Shown here one piece after another: positions 11,326 to 22,700 of a stretch of 64,000 nucleotides of DNA. Under the pieces are notes generated by a model that was not told where the DNA came from, made no database searches, and was given only the letters and a program-made list of their open reading frames with translations. Source of the DNA: Crambe crambe (taxonomy: Eukaryota; Porifera; Demospongiae; Poecilosclerida; Crambeidae); contig OZ004590.1 in the NCBI GenBank assembly GCA_963924555.1, forward strand, positions 7,308,001-7,372,000, given 5' to 3'. A program made the translations under genes and the position numbers. How positions within the stretch are numbered: the first letter of the stretch is position 1; each line of letters opens with the position of its first letter.

Positions 11326-13328
11326 TTAGTCCGACTTGCTCTGTAGATTGACAGTACTCCACCCTTCAGTGTTCCAGTCATCTTCCCATCCACTCTTAAC
11401 TTTTGCTATTGAGTTAGAGTTTGACTTGGATGAACTGGCCACACCTCCCTCCGTCCACTCCTCCCCCCAGTTCCCTGACCACTCCTCCACTTTGCTCTCC
11501 TTTTGCAACTTGGTAGAATTAGTTCCAGTGCTTCCATATCCCATACTCCCATAACTGGTTCCATATGATTTTGCTTTGATTTTGGATCTGGGACTCCCCT
11601 CTACGGCCGTGGGTGCCACCACTGCTTGCTCGTCATCATCAAATGAAATCAGCGGAGGACCGTCATCCACTTCTCTCCTGGAATGGCCTGTACTTCTCTT
11701 CTCCTTTTGTTTCTTTGGTCTGTATTCCTCTTCTTCATTCTGAAGATTGATAAGGTTACCAATGTCCTTTTGTTGTGTGGCATCGTCATTGGACTGGTCA
11801 CTGTCACTGTCTTCTTCTCCCTTTCCATCCTCCTCCTCAGAATCCTTATGACCTGACCCTTTATTGAAGTAGGACTGGAAATTACTCCACCCCTTTTCCG
11901 AACTTGTTTTCACCTAAAGGAATGAGAACATTATAGGCTGGCAGCCATGGTGACCATATGTTCAGTACCTTCTCCTTAGTTGGTTTGATGACATTTTGGT
12001 TCATATAAGTGCCAAACTTTGAGGCCTGCAAAAAATAAGAACATAGGACCATATTGATTCCATCTTATAATTTGGAGTAGAGACTCTCTGTATTGAGAAA
12101 GAGCTAATATTAACTGCTAGAATCTCACGTGTTCAGTGGAAGGCTTGATGACATTGGTCTGGAATGAAGTTTTAAACTGTGAGGCCTTTTCGCCAGCCTG
12201 GGAGGCTAGAGCACTAGCACCAGAACTGAAGTTGCTCCACCCTGAAGAAATGGAGCTCCAAGCGTTCGAGAAGAACTCCGATTCCTCCTTCTGGGGCTGC
12301 TGGACAGTGTTTCCAAACCCAGAGTAACGGCCACCCTGACTTGGAGGGAGGTCACTACAGAGAAAGAGAAGGTCACGTGTGGATAAAATCAAGAGACTAA
12401 CTTACTCAGGTTTCTCTGCATTCTCCTGTTGCCGTCGTTTAAAGAAGTCCTCTTTATGACTGGCTATCTCTTCCCTATGATACCAGAATACAATGTAACT
12501 AACGAATAGGGATCTGCCATTGATTTACTTTGAATAACCAATGTCCATACTGGTTCCATTTTTAAGGTTACTGTTTCCCCCTGAATATCCATAGGAACCA
12601 ATTCCTCCTCGACTACTCTTAGAAACGGTACTTGGCTCATAGTGTCTGGCAGAAGATGTTTCAATACTCCAAGGACGATTTTCTGAGAGAGCAGAGATCT
12701 AGGAAAAAGATAATGAACCAACTGCTTCCTCTATTTTCACACACGCATTTACACTTAAAGTCGTTAATAACATTATCTCTTATCATTTTTCATACCTTGT
12801 CTCGATAGAGGGCAGCTGTTCGTGAGTTATATTTCTCAGAGAAACCCATTCCTGGGGAGATATCCGATTGGCTATTGAAAAATTCCTTGGCCCGACTGTT
12901 TCCACCAACTTTCATCTTCTCTACTTCAGAGTCTTTCCATCTGTCCATTGTTGTCGACCGCACAAAACTAGAGTGATTATTTAGTAGACAATCAGGTGGA
13001 TCAGGTGGGTGCGGACTTGACAGCTCCTACCATCTCACCTTATGTGTACTCCGAGTCCTCTGTGCTTGCCTGAACACTCCAGACAGATGAAGATACCATA
13101 GTTCACAGAGACCCATTGTGGGTTCTTGGCACCACAGTCAAAACACATCTGTACAAGGATAACCACAGTGCTCCAATGGTCAGGGTCTTGTGAATGGGCC
13201 ATTCATTTCAAAATGACTCGAAAGCTTCTAATTCTCTACTGATCGACTGAAAAGTGTAGCAGACTTACATTGTTATTGTGTTTTCTCCTGAGATCCTGAA
13301 GGACTCTTCTCGTCTCTATACTCGCCAT
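11326..13328 (-). CDS. ARFGAP1: ADP-ribosylation factor GTPase-activating protein 1
   Basis: Eight exons: 11326-11913, 11969-12025, 12129-12354, 12406-12474, 12529-12698, 12796-12967, 13039-13148, 13269-13328; 483 residues. The N-terminal ArfGAP domain has the zinc finger CFDC-x16-CLEC and the catalytic arginine in [11 protein letters not shown], followed by [20 protein letters not shown]. After a linker come Ser/Thr/Gly-rich amphipathic segments ([17 protein letters not shown], then [12 protein letters not shown]) that match the ALPS lipid-packing sensors of ARFGAP1, which bind curved Golgi membranes, and a Trp-containing C-terminus ([11 protein letters not shown]). The role is to stimulate GTP hydrolysis on Arf1 and control COPI coat turnover. 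The 57-bp exon 11969-12025 resembles the end of the preceding exon (FQTNVIKP versus MNQNVIKP), suggesting internal duplication. It shares a 125-bp upstream region with the divergent U-box-like gene. Confidence 0.93.
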
Positions 13329-13453
13329 TTCCTTCGCTTACTTTTAATCCTATGAAATACATGTGACCACAAAGCTTATCATGTGATATGACGTGTACAC
13401 ATTTCATCCTTTCGAAGGCGGGGCTCGTATCCTAGCAGCCGTTGCAGAGCGAA
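13329..13453. promoter_or_regulatory. Shared head-to-head promoter region, ARFGAP1 / U-box-like gene
   Basis: 125 bp between divergent ATGs. It contains CATGTGAC and TGACGTG, resembling E-box and CRE-type half sites; no TATA box is apparent. Confidence 0.55.
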
Positions 13454-16400
13454 ATGGATAATGCAAACTTAGAGAAGCTTAAAGTGAGCCACGGGAAGCT
13501 GGTGCCAAAATTCAAGGCCACAGTGACGGAATACTCGCTTACTGTGCCCAGCTCAGTAGGAGACATCAAGCTAACCATCCTCACAAGTGATTCTGGCGCC
13601 TCGTATGCAATCAAAGTAAGTCTGATTAGCTCATCCGTATACTGATGATTAACCGATATATTTACCTAAGGGCACTGATGGAGGTGGCAAGATTATAAAG
13701 ATAGCTGAGGGACAGAAAGTGGATGTGGAGGTTGTAGTGTCTGCTGAGGATGGCACAACCACCAAGACATACACCATAGCTGCACATAGACTCAGTGCCA
13801 ATGATGCCACACTCTCCCAACTTGACCTCTCTGTGGGGGAACTCTCTCCCCACTTCAGTCCATATGTTCAGCAATACGAATGCTATTTGCCCTGCAGTTG
13901 TGACACCCTCTCTATACGAGCAAAGACAGAAGAAGCGGCCATGAAACTGACCATGAAGGACGGTTCACCAGTGGGGACTCTCCAATTGAATCCAGGGAGG
14001 ACGCTAGCTGAACTCAGTGTGGAATCTGCCAATGGGAAGAGTTCTACTGTCTACAGCATCACTTTCCTCAAGTGTCGTCTTCCAGTGATCCTTCAACTCA
14101 AGAAGAAGAATGACAAGTTTGAGTGTGCTGTTTGCTGTGGGGTGGTAAATAAACCAACCCGGATCAAGAACAGTCCTTACATCTACTGCCAATCTTGTCT
14201 AAGTGAACTGACAAAGACGAATAAACTGGACCCTTTCACTGGGAAGAGATTTCCCGATGAGCATTGGATGGAAGATGACCTGGAGTGTGACGCTGAGTTG
14301 GGAGCGGAAGAAGCATTTTGCCCTCTTCCAAGTGGAGAGGTCACTGGGAGTATGCAGGAGATAGGCAAGAACCTCATGGCAGAAAGCCGCAAACTTGCAG
14401 ACGTCCAAGAAGTTACACTTGCTTGTAAAGAGTGCAGCAAAAAGGTCCCTCAGAATGAAATGCCTCTACATTTGGAAATGCTCTGTACAGCCAAACATCC
14501 TCGAACAGTAAAAGTGCTAAAAGTAAGTCAATCACTGGGACTGGACACTGGGTGGTGTGAGACAATCTGTGATATTGAGTGCTTACATGCAGGCCAAGAA
14601 GAAAAACTGGGAAAAGCATCTCATGGATGAGACTATAGGAAATGATACAAACGAATTGATCAAGAAAGGCTTGGAATGGGAGAAAGAATATATCAAGTCT
14701 CTTCCAAATCCAGGTGAGTCAAAGCTGGCCATGACTTTTAAATTGCCAGCTACAGGTAGTTTTATTCTGGCAGGGGAGACTCCACAATATGTTGCAAACA
14801 GATCTCCACTTGATCACCTTCTGAAGGCTGCCAGGTGCTATGCCACTGCTTTACAGACCTCACCTAAAAACATGGAGCTCAATCTAGCCCTGGGACTGGT
14901 CATGGAAGAATTCTTCTATGTAGATGATCTCTTTGGCATGCAACGGGAAGAAGATGAAGTGGAAAAGGAAGGAGAAGCTGAAATGTCCTCAAAGCAAGAA
15001 GAGTTTCTGGCCATCTGCAAATTGCACGGAGTAGCGCCATCAGCTTCTATCTCAATACAGCTGAAGGCAGTGGAGTCCGAGTACCACAACCTAAAAGATG
15101 CAGGACAGACTCACAAGGCAGAGCATGTTCAAGCACTACACGCATGGAAATCTAAGAAAGTTCTTCAGGTTAGTGGTAGCTACCAAATTAGGTCTTGTCC
15201 AGTACTGTCCATTAGTTCAAGATGGGGGATTAGGTCTTGTCCAGTAGTTCAAGATGGGGATTAGGTCTTGTCCAGTACTTCAAGATGGGTCTGTCCATTA
15301 GTTCAAGATGGGGAATTAGGTCTTGTCCAGTACTGTCTACTAGTTCAAGATGGGGAATTAGGTCTTGTCCAGTACTGTCTATTAGTTCAAGATGGGTCCA
15401 TGTCTGGTCCATGTCTCCTTCAAAGAAGATTGTCTAATGATCGTTTGTTGTAGGAGAGTCAAGGATCATATGCAGTAGACCAGGAGAGTCCACTCTTTCG
15501 AGCAAAAGTCAAATACGAAGAAGCTGTGACGATCAATCCTTCAGATGGCATTGCTTGCTATCACCTTGGTAGAATATCTCTCCTCTTGGGAGATAAAGAT
15601 GTGGCCTTGGACTGCCTAATGACTGCAGTAGCAAACAAACCTACGTTCTCTCCAGCAAGATTCTGCCTTGGGTTGGTTCTCCCCTCATCCGCCAGTGCCC
15701 ATGCTAAAGTTCTACTGTGCCACGGGCTCTCTGAGTACTTAATGGGACAGCAACTCCTCCACGAAACAAGAGCCGAACCTCAAAAGAAGTCGCTGAAAGA
15801 ACTGAACTCCAAGATAATATATCGCAGCACAAACACTCTAATAGTAAGTTATAGATTATAGCTACCCATAGCTAGTAAGTTATAGCTATCGGGGGAATTG
15901 AATACTGTAGGCTGATGGTTTTCTTCAACTCTCTTTGCTGTCTGGACATAGTCACCTCACGACAACACACTGTCTGCTAAGCGTGGCGGCTTGTGTGGCC
16001 CAAGCTCACCTCCATCACAGAGCCAGCACTTATGAGAGACTGCTCTGGTCCAGCCTCAAGGCTCGCTCGCTGCTCCTTGACCTTATCTACAAGGAGAGAG
16101 GTGAGTCATCCACTCTCAAACACTGCAGGCAACTCTCAGCTCTCATCAGCTGCAGTGGCCTCAACTCCACACCACAACTCAGGGAGATGCAGATGAATGT
16201 GAGTTGGAGTAGCCATTTTTCAGGTCATTAGCTACCTAACCAGCTACATAAACTTAAATCTTATTGGTAGCCTCAAGACCAAGCCATTAGCTATTGCACA
16301 ACATTATGTCTACAGGTGTTCCAGTTGGGTGTTGAGTTGCAACCCAATAATAGTGAGGCTCTGTGTCACCTTGGTAATGGACAGTTGATGCAGTATGATG

Positions 16401-17440
16401 CTTCCAGTGACTCCCATTGGCTAATGGATGCCGAGTTGAGCTTCAGGGCCAGCATCGAGATGGAAGGAAAGGCCATCATGCCAAACGTGGTACCCGAGAA
16501 ACTCAAGCAAGAAAAATGGTGGAAGGAGAAGGGAAAAGTCAGTGGCAGCACTTCCACTCCCTCAACACCATCAGCTGCATCTGCAAAAAATTCTGGAAAG
16601 CAACCTGCTGCAAGGCAGCAGCAATCTACAAGTCGAGCCAGCAAGCCTACACCCTCCAAAACAGCTGCTAAGACAGGAACCACTGCAAGGACAACAGCAG
16701 CTGTGAAGAAACCAGGGGCTGGAGTAGGTTCCAAAACGACTCCAGGGGTTGGAGTTGGTTCCAAAACCACTCCAAAGGTAGCTCCTGGACAGAGACCCTC
16801 TCAGTCTATGAATACTGGACGTGGGAAGAACGTAGCTACCCTTGGGGAATTGAAAGCTGGTGCCGACAAGAAGCCCCTTGTGAAGAATGACACCACTCCA
16901 GCACAGGAAAAGGTGGAAGAGATTCCTACGCAGGACAAAATAATGCCAACTAAAGCTGAAATTAACAAGTCTTCTTATCACCCTCGACTTGGACTTGCTC
17001 GGATACTAGCCAAGTGTAGCCATGAAAAAAAACAAGAAGAAGCTCATGCCTTCTATCGTGAGGTGATCAAGATGGATCCTCATGTCCACGATGCATACAT
17101 AGAGTTGGGAGAAATGCTAGCTAAAAACGCTCCAATAGGAGCAGTCAAGGTGTACGCCAACTTTCCCTTCAGCAACCCACCAACGTTTGATGATGCTTTC
17201 TTGCATGGTGAAATAGTCCGTTTGCTGATAAAGAGTGGGAGTTTTGAAGAGCCCCAATTGGTCTCCAGTATGATAGATATGGGCAAGGCCTTGGGCATTG
17301 GAGTGCTGGATAAACAGGTGGCCATTCTTGAAGGGAAGTTCAAGTATGCTATTCTCAAGCAAGTGTACGCTGGAGTCCATGGAAAACCAATCGATAATCC
17401 CGAGCTGCAAGCCTTCTTCAAGTTCAAATGTTGGCAATAA
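13454..17440 (+). CDS. Cadherin-like beta-sandwich / U-box-like / TPR protein, uncharacterised
   Basis: Six exons: 13454-13615, 13671-14522, 14593-15168, 15454-15843, 15911-16198, 16316-17440; 1130 residues. The N-terminal ~190 residues look like two cadherin-like (bacterial Ig-type) beta-sandwich repeats. Around residues 200-260 there is a Cys-rich zinc-finger or U-box-like segment (CAVCCG, YCQSCL, DPFTGKRF), then a second Cys pair (CKECSKK). The middle and C-terminal parts carry helical repeats of TPR character (AKVKYEEAVTINPSDGIACY; FQLGVELQPNNSEALCHLGN). Between TPR blocks lies a Lys/Thr/Pro/Ala-rich low-complexity stretch with two copies of VGSKTTP. No signal peptide, so probably cytoplasmic. 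Similar architectures exist in invertebrate genomes to my recollection but I cannot name a characterised orthologue. A U-box would suggest a ubiquitin ligase; that is inference. The start at 13454 is the first ATG after the shared promoter. Confidence 0.75.
15187..15408 (+). repeat. Degenerate minisatellite in intron 3 of the U-box-like/TPR gene
   Basis: About five copies of a 30-42 bp unit containing TTAGGTCTTGTCCAGTA and TTCAAGATGGGG, with internal deletions between copies. It fills most of the 285-bp intron 15169-15453. Confidence 0.8.
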
Positions 17441-17575
17441 TGTAAGCCACTGACAATGCATAATTAAAATGATGTAAATAAGTATTTAGAGTGAAATAGA
17501 AACTGTTAGAACGTGTACACTAATAGCTCGTAGGTCATAAGTTTATCTTATTAAAATGAAAATCACGATGAGCTT

Positions 17576-19154
17576 CTAAGTTGGATTGTCATAATGTGTA
17601 AGAAGCTCTTCCACTTCTCTTTGGGTAGTTGTATCCTGAAAATGGATAGTTTAGCTTATGACCATCATGTTGAGCATTACATAGCCTCTACCTCTGTAGT
17701 CACTACTTCAAGTTGAAGAGACCTGTGTAACCAATCCAAGCCAATGGAGATGTTCCCCATCTTTATATGGCACTGCACACAACCATGGAAGCTATAGTCC
17801 TGTTTGTTACCTTCACAAAGAGACCTCTCCTCACCTTGGCTATCATCATGAGGTTGGCTTTCCTGACACCGGGAGTGAGCTCTTCCACTCTTGTGAAGTC
17901 TTGCAGAGCTTCTGCATAGCTAGCATTAGGAGGAGCAGCAAAAATGGCTGCAGCTGCTTTTTTTTCCAGCCAGGAGAGAGAAGCCACTTCATAGGACCAG
18001 CGGCCTCGAAGGTAGTACAGGTTAGGTTCATTAGAGTTTAGACTGATGGCCATGTCAATATGTTTCTGTATAATGTTAAAATCTTTATCAGTTCTAGAAG
18101 AGACAGTTAATGCTTACCTTATATTTGTGGCCTAAAGTGATTTTCTTCTGTGTCCCCTCATACTTGGACTGTGTTCCTGTGACAATAGCATACCACTGGT
18201 GACTCTGCCACACTCCTTCATCCAATTCCAGAGCCCTTTGAGCATGCTCAGCAGCTACAAAATAAAAGTGGAAAAATCAAGGGGAAGAGTCCCAGAAAAC
18301 CTCCTTCTCTGGAGGAGGGGCTAGTCTTAACTAACTAACCTTTAACTAGCAGCTGCTGTTCCTCCTCTCTGTTTCCCTTCAAGTCATGATGCATGCTGAG
18401 GTGGAAAAGAGCTCGACACAACCTCCACAGAAGTTCAGGGTTGTCAGGAGACTCAGCCAGCAAGCCATTGATCTCCTCTATCAAATTCTTGCAAACTTCC
18501 TCACTCTCCATTGTTCCCTCACCTAACTGGTCCAAGTAGCTCATATCATGAGGTACAGAACTTGTTTCTTCCTCGAGTTCAGCTTCTTCTCTCCTACAAG
18601 AACAAACGGCCAAAGCTGTAATTTCTACAAAATTATTAATTGAACGCTGGATATAACAACATCTAAGAATGTTTACTTTCATGAGAAATTAAACCAAAAC
18701 AGCTTAAATTTGTTTGGGAAACACTGAGATAGCGAGATTCACAGCTGTGTATGTATGTTACCAGTTTAGCATTGCTGAAATCAAAATAGTTCATTCATAT
18801 ATCAGAATGGGGATTGATAAAGATCCCTGCGGTGTCTTACTCTATATCAAAGAATTCGTCATCACTGTCTCCATGGTAACCCAGTGCTGAGGCGAAGGCT
18901 TCAGATCTGTGAGAACCAGATGAAACTCTTTGCAACTGATGCAAGGAGATTGCTGTGCCCAAATTATTCACATGCGATGCAAGGTCAGCAATGGCCGCTG
19001 CAAGACCAGCATTTAATTGGTCAGGGCGAGTTCTTCTTGGTGGTCTAGGCCACACCCACTTGGCAGTCAATACACCAACCAAATAGCCCACTCCCAAACC
19101 AGCAAGAACACTGACAACAGTGACATGCCACGAGGAAAAATTATCAAAAGGCAT
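17576..19154 (-). CDS. RMDN3: Regulator of microtubule dynamics family protein, RMDN3/PTPIP51-like
   Basis: Six exons: 17576-17635, 17692-17772, 17835-18065, 18118-18254, 18340-18593, 18841-19154; 358 residues. Residues ~10-32 form a hydrophobic, Gly-rich membrane segment followed by a basic PRPPRRTR stretch, as in outer-mitochondrial N-terminal anchors. Residues 96-106 (DSDDEFFDIER) resemble an FFAT motif (consensus EFFDAxE with acidic lead), which binds VAP proteins of the ER; the seventh position is Arg rather than Glu and the motif spans an exon junction. The C-terminal ~220 residues are the helical TPR-like RMDN domain (LLWRLCRALFHLS, AEHAQRALELD, YYLRGRWSYEVASLSWLEKK). In mammals RMDN3 tethers mitochondria to ER through VAPB. 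Which RMDN paralogue this is remains open; the anchor plus FFAT-like motif favours RMDN3. Its start codon lies 4 nt after the CDPF1 stop on the same strand. Confidence 0.87.
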
Positions 19155-19158
19155 GACC

Positions 19159-19638
19159 TTAACTCCGTTGATTCACTTCCTAAAGAAAGAGATCAAAAGA
19201 GGGTTTCATGGGTCAGTTGTAATGCCACATCTGATGAGTGTGGTGGTGTACCTGTTGAATTTGTGAAGGGAACTCATCTAAATTGGCCTGCACACACTGG
19301 AGACAGAAACGCTTGCAGTAGAAGAGACTGCAGGTGTTTGATACACACACCACTCTATTGCAAGCGGAACAGTGTGATCCAAGGACCAGGGGTTGCGGTG
19401 TGGAAATGAACGGATCACGAGCTACATATGCCTCTTCCAAAAGCCTGGAAAATGTTATATACAGCAGGTAATTATTTATCCCATGGGACCATGTCTTGGC
19501 CACGTATGAGACTCACACTAAACTACTAGTGAATGGATGGCTTCTCCCAAAAGAATGATACGGGGTTGAGATGTTGCAACTCTCACAAACGAAGTTCCCT
19601 TTCTTCAATATAGGTCCTTTTCTTGGTCTTCCAGCCAT
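19159..19638 (-). CDS. CDPF1: Cysteine-rich DPF motif domain protein
   Basis: Three exons: 19159-19179, 19252-19444, 19517-19638; 111 residues, close to the ~120 of vertebrate CDPF1. Conserved features in order: CESC near the N-terminus, LLEEAYVARDPF with the family's DPF triplet, CSACNRVVC, and CSLFYCKRFCLQC. The paired cysteines probably bind zinc; the molecular role of the family is not known. The start is the ATG at 19638; the upstream frame is open but runs antisense into FANCD2 and is not conserved. The last exon codes only six residues plus stop, and the stop is 4 nt before the RMDN start codon. Only 83 bp separate its start from that of FANCD2. Confidence 0.9.
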
Positions 19639-19721
19639 ACAAGTTTTCCCACCGTGCAGAAGAATTTTGGTGCGCGTTATATGGGGATGATTGGCGGTTT
19701 TGGAGGGAATTTCAAAAGAAA
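19639..19721. promoter_or_regulatory. Shared head-to-head promoter region, CDPF1 / FANCD2
   Basis: Only 83 bp separate the two start codons, the tightest divergent pair in the window. No TATA box is visible; the segment contains TGCGCG. Confidence 0.55.
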
Positions 19722-22700
19722 ATGCCAGGGAAAAGGAGAAGCACCGGCAGGGGAACCACGGGAACACCTTCTGGTAAGGGTTAGACATATCTTGTTCAAT
19801 GCATTTTTTTTGTTCTGCTCTAGCCAAGCGACCAAAAACAAAATGGTCTGGAACAAAATTTGGGCAGACTTTGGAAGGTGCTGGGCTCATCCTGGGAGGT
19901 GACAAGGAAAACTTGCTCAGTAAGTCATCATGACTGAGTGGGTGTGGTCACTAGCTCTGTGTGTCTTTCCCAGCGGTGGAACCTGCCATGTTCCAAAGGC
20001 AGCTGGCCAATGCACTCAGGAAGACCTCCACAGCAGCTTCTGTAAGAAGAAGATATTCAAGCACACTGAGCATGCTCAAAATTAATTGTAGGGTGTTGAC
20101 GACTTTCTCCGTGGTCTCCGTGACTACCTGGACAGTCCGACAAGATTTAGGACTAGCTTGTTGCCCACAAATATAGCAGAAGGAGCAGATATTAGGTACC
20201 TGGACTTCAGCGATCTAGTGTCCATGTCATGTGATTCCATGTGACTGACTCTTAGGGCTAGGTTTGGTGGTCTGGATAGCCTGATGCGACTGTTGATGGG
20301 TGTGGATGTCCTCCAGGTTCCTGTGATAGATGTCCTGTTGGAGTGGCTACCAGACTACATGAGTGATGGTGGTGGAATGGAGTGAGTCCACCAGTCTTCT
20401 GTTAATACTGTATTGTATTTACAATGTGATGCTGTAGTGGCATTGAACTTCAGGAGTACCTTCAAATGCCTAAGCTGATGTTATCACAGCTACGGTGGTT
20501 AGACCACTTGGTGAATGGCCAAGTAAGTCTGCAGCAAATGCACATATGACCTGCTACATATGAGGAGTTGTTACTGACAGGATCTGTGTGACAAACTTCT
20601 AGAAGTGGTTGAAATTGCTAGTCCAGAGATGCAGCGAGAGATTATTGTGGCCCTCCCGGAAATATTGGATGACCCCCAGCATAATGACGTCGCACAAAAA
20701 TTGAAGTAAGTGTCACTGATGTTACAGAGCCAGAGCCAGCTTCATTTATAGTGGATATTAATCTAGGCAATGCCATGTACTATATACATGCATGTACACT
20801 CAAAAAAAAAAATCAGAAAGGTGGTACGACCATGCTGTACCATTCACAGTATGAGGCTAGTGACCAGCAACCATATATATATAATTATATATAAGTAAAG
20901 TAAATGTTTTACTTTCAAGGTTTGGCAGGGGTATTGATGTTGACTCTTGGGAGCATAGCAAAAATTATTGCATGTCCCTAGGTGGAAATGAATGGGGGGG
21001 GGGGGGGGGGGGGGGGGGGGGGAGGAAGAAAAGATTTCACACCCAATGTTGGGCTCAAACCCACAGATTAAGCTCTTACTGACCTCTGGCACTTTGTGTA
21101 TTACAGGTCTATCCTGGAAGTGAATACCAATCTCATTGCAGCCATAGTGGATGCCCTGTCCAATCTGAATATTGCTGCCGGCATTGCTGGGGAGGTATGC
21201 AATGCATGTAGATAGAGAATGAGAATGGACTCTCCTTTTGTAGGTTCTGGATACTGCCATCAACTCATTGGAGTCTGCTGATATCAACGACTTGCCAACT
21301 GTTATGAAATTCATCAACGAAAATATGACCCCTCGTAATGCCCAGGAAGTAGTGTCTGAAATACGGGAGAAACTGAAGTTAGATTTCAGTCCCATTCCAA
21401 TAATCAGTTCCACTCCATTCAGTCATAACAAGTATGTGTGCAAGTTGCATCATTATAAAAGGTCAAGGTTCATGCTTTGCTCTGTAGACAAACCTCAAAG
21501 ACTTCTGATTACTTTGTTCTCCTGGACACCATACGTTCTTCCATATGCTTCCAGAAACCAGTGGCTGATGGCTGGATTAAGGTATGGGGAAGGGGGTGTG
21601 TCCCTTGCTTAACCGTTCAGGTATGGCATAACTATCACAGGCCATCAGCTCAGTGGCGGACCATCGTGTCATTGACATTTTTGTCCTGTTTGTGCTGCAC
21701 TCCATCTCTGCCCACAGGAAAGCCGTGGAGAAACTCTTCTCCAACAAAATCAAAGTTGGTTGCTTCAGTGATGAACTAATGAACTCTGTCTTTAGTTCTA
21801 ATCCTGGGGTGAGTGTAGCCTCGTCCCCAGGCCCTCCTCTGGGGCTTGGGGACGAGGCTGGGGTGAGTGATCCTGTAAATGCTTTGCACTAGATCATGGA
21901 ATGAAAATGTTTCTAGGCCCTGCGAGATTTCTTCCCGAGCCTCCTACAGTTGTGTGAGGTGTTGCTGTGTTCTTCTTCACCTACGGTGTCTGTCTTTGCC
22001 GTCTCCCTCTACCAACATCTCTTCACTTCATTCAATGACATCTACTGCCAACAGGTAGTCAATCTCCAGTGTTTCCTGCATCTCTCTTGTGGTCTAAAAT
22101 AGTAAACACAATACTGGCCTATCATTCCAATAATCATGAACCATAAAAACCACTCAAATTGAAACATACTTTGCATTAAGCAAACAAGAGCTGAATAAAA
22201 AGACCAATTTCTCATAACATTGCAATATAATACCATCACATGTATCATCAAGTGTCGTGGATGAAAATGTGTAATCAGCTTTTTTGTTTGGTTCATAATT
22301 TGAATAAGAGTCTTTTCATATAATCCTAACTCATAAAAAGACATTCACAAGTTTAACCATAATTTCAAATTTCAAAACCCAGTTCACAGAGTGGCTGATC
22401 AGCTCTGTGTTGGAGGGGGAGATCTCTTACTCTCTTGAGGTCCAAAATGCTGAGGTTGTTTTTTTTCCTTGAATTTTGTAGGAGGTGGTGGATGCTCTTG
22501 TGATCCACATCAATAATGGGATGAGGTCAGAGGTCGATCATGCCTTGGATGTCATCCTGGCCCTCTTAAAGTACCACTGCAAGACAATCCTGCGTTTTAC
22601 CCCCCTCATCAAGGTCATTGATTATACAGGGACTCACCCTATCCCATAGTTAATTGTAGGGTTTTACCCCCCCCCCCCCCCCCCCCCCCCCAGTAGTAGT

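Noticed and set aside
19639-19905. N-terminal extension of CDPF1 suggested by an open minus frame up to 19905
   Set aside because: It is antisense to the first two FANCD2 exons, has no similarity to CDPF1, and the ATG at 19638 fits the known protein length.
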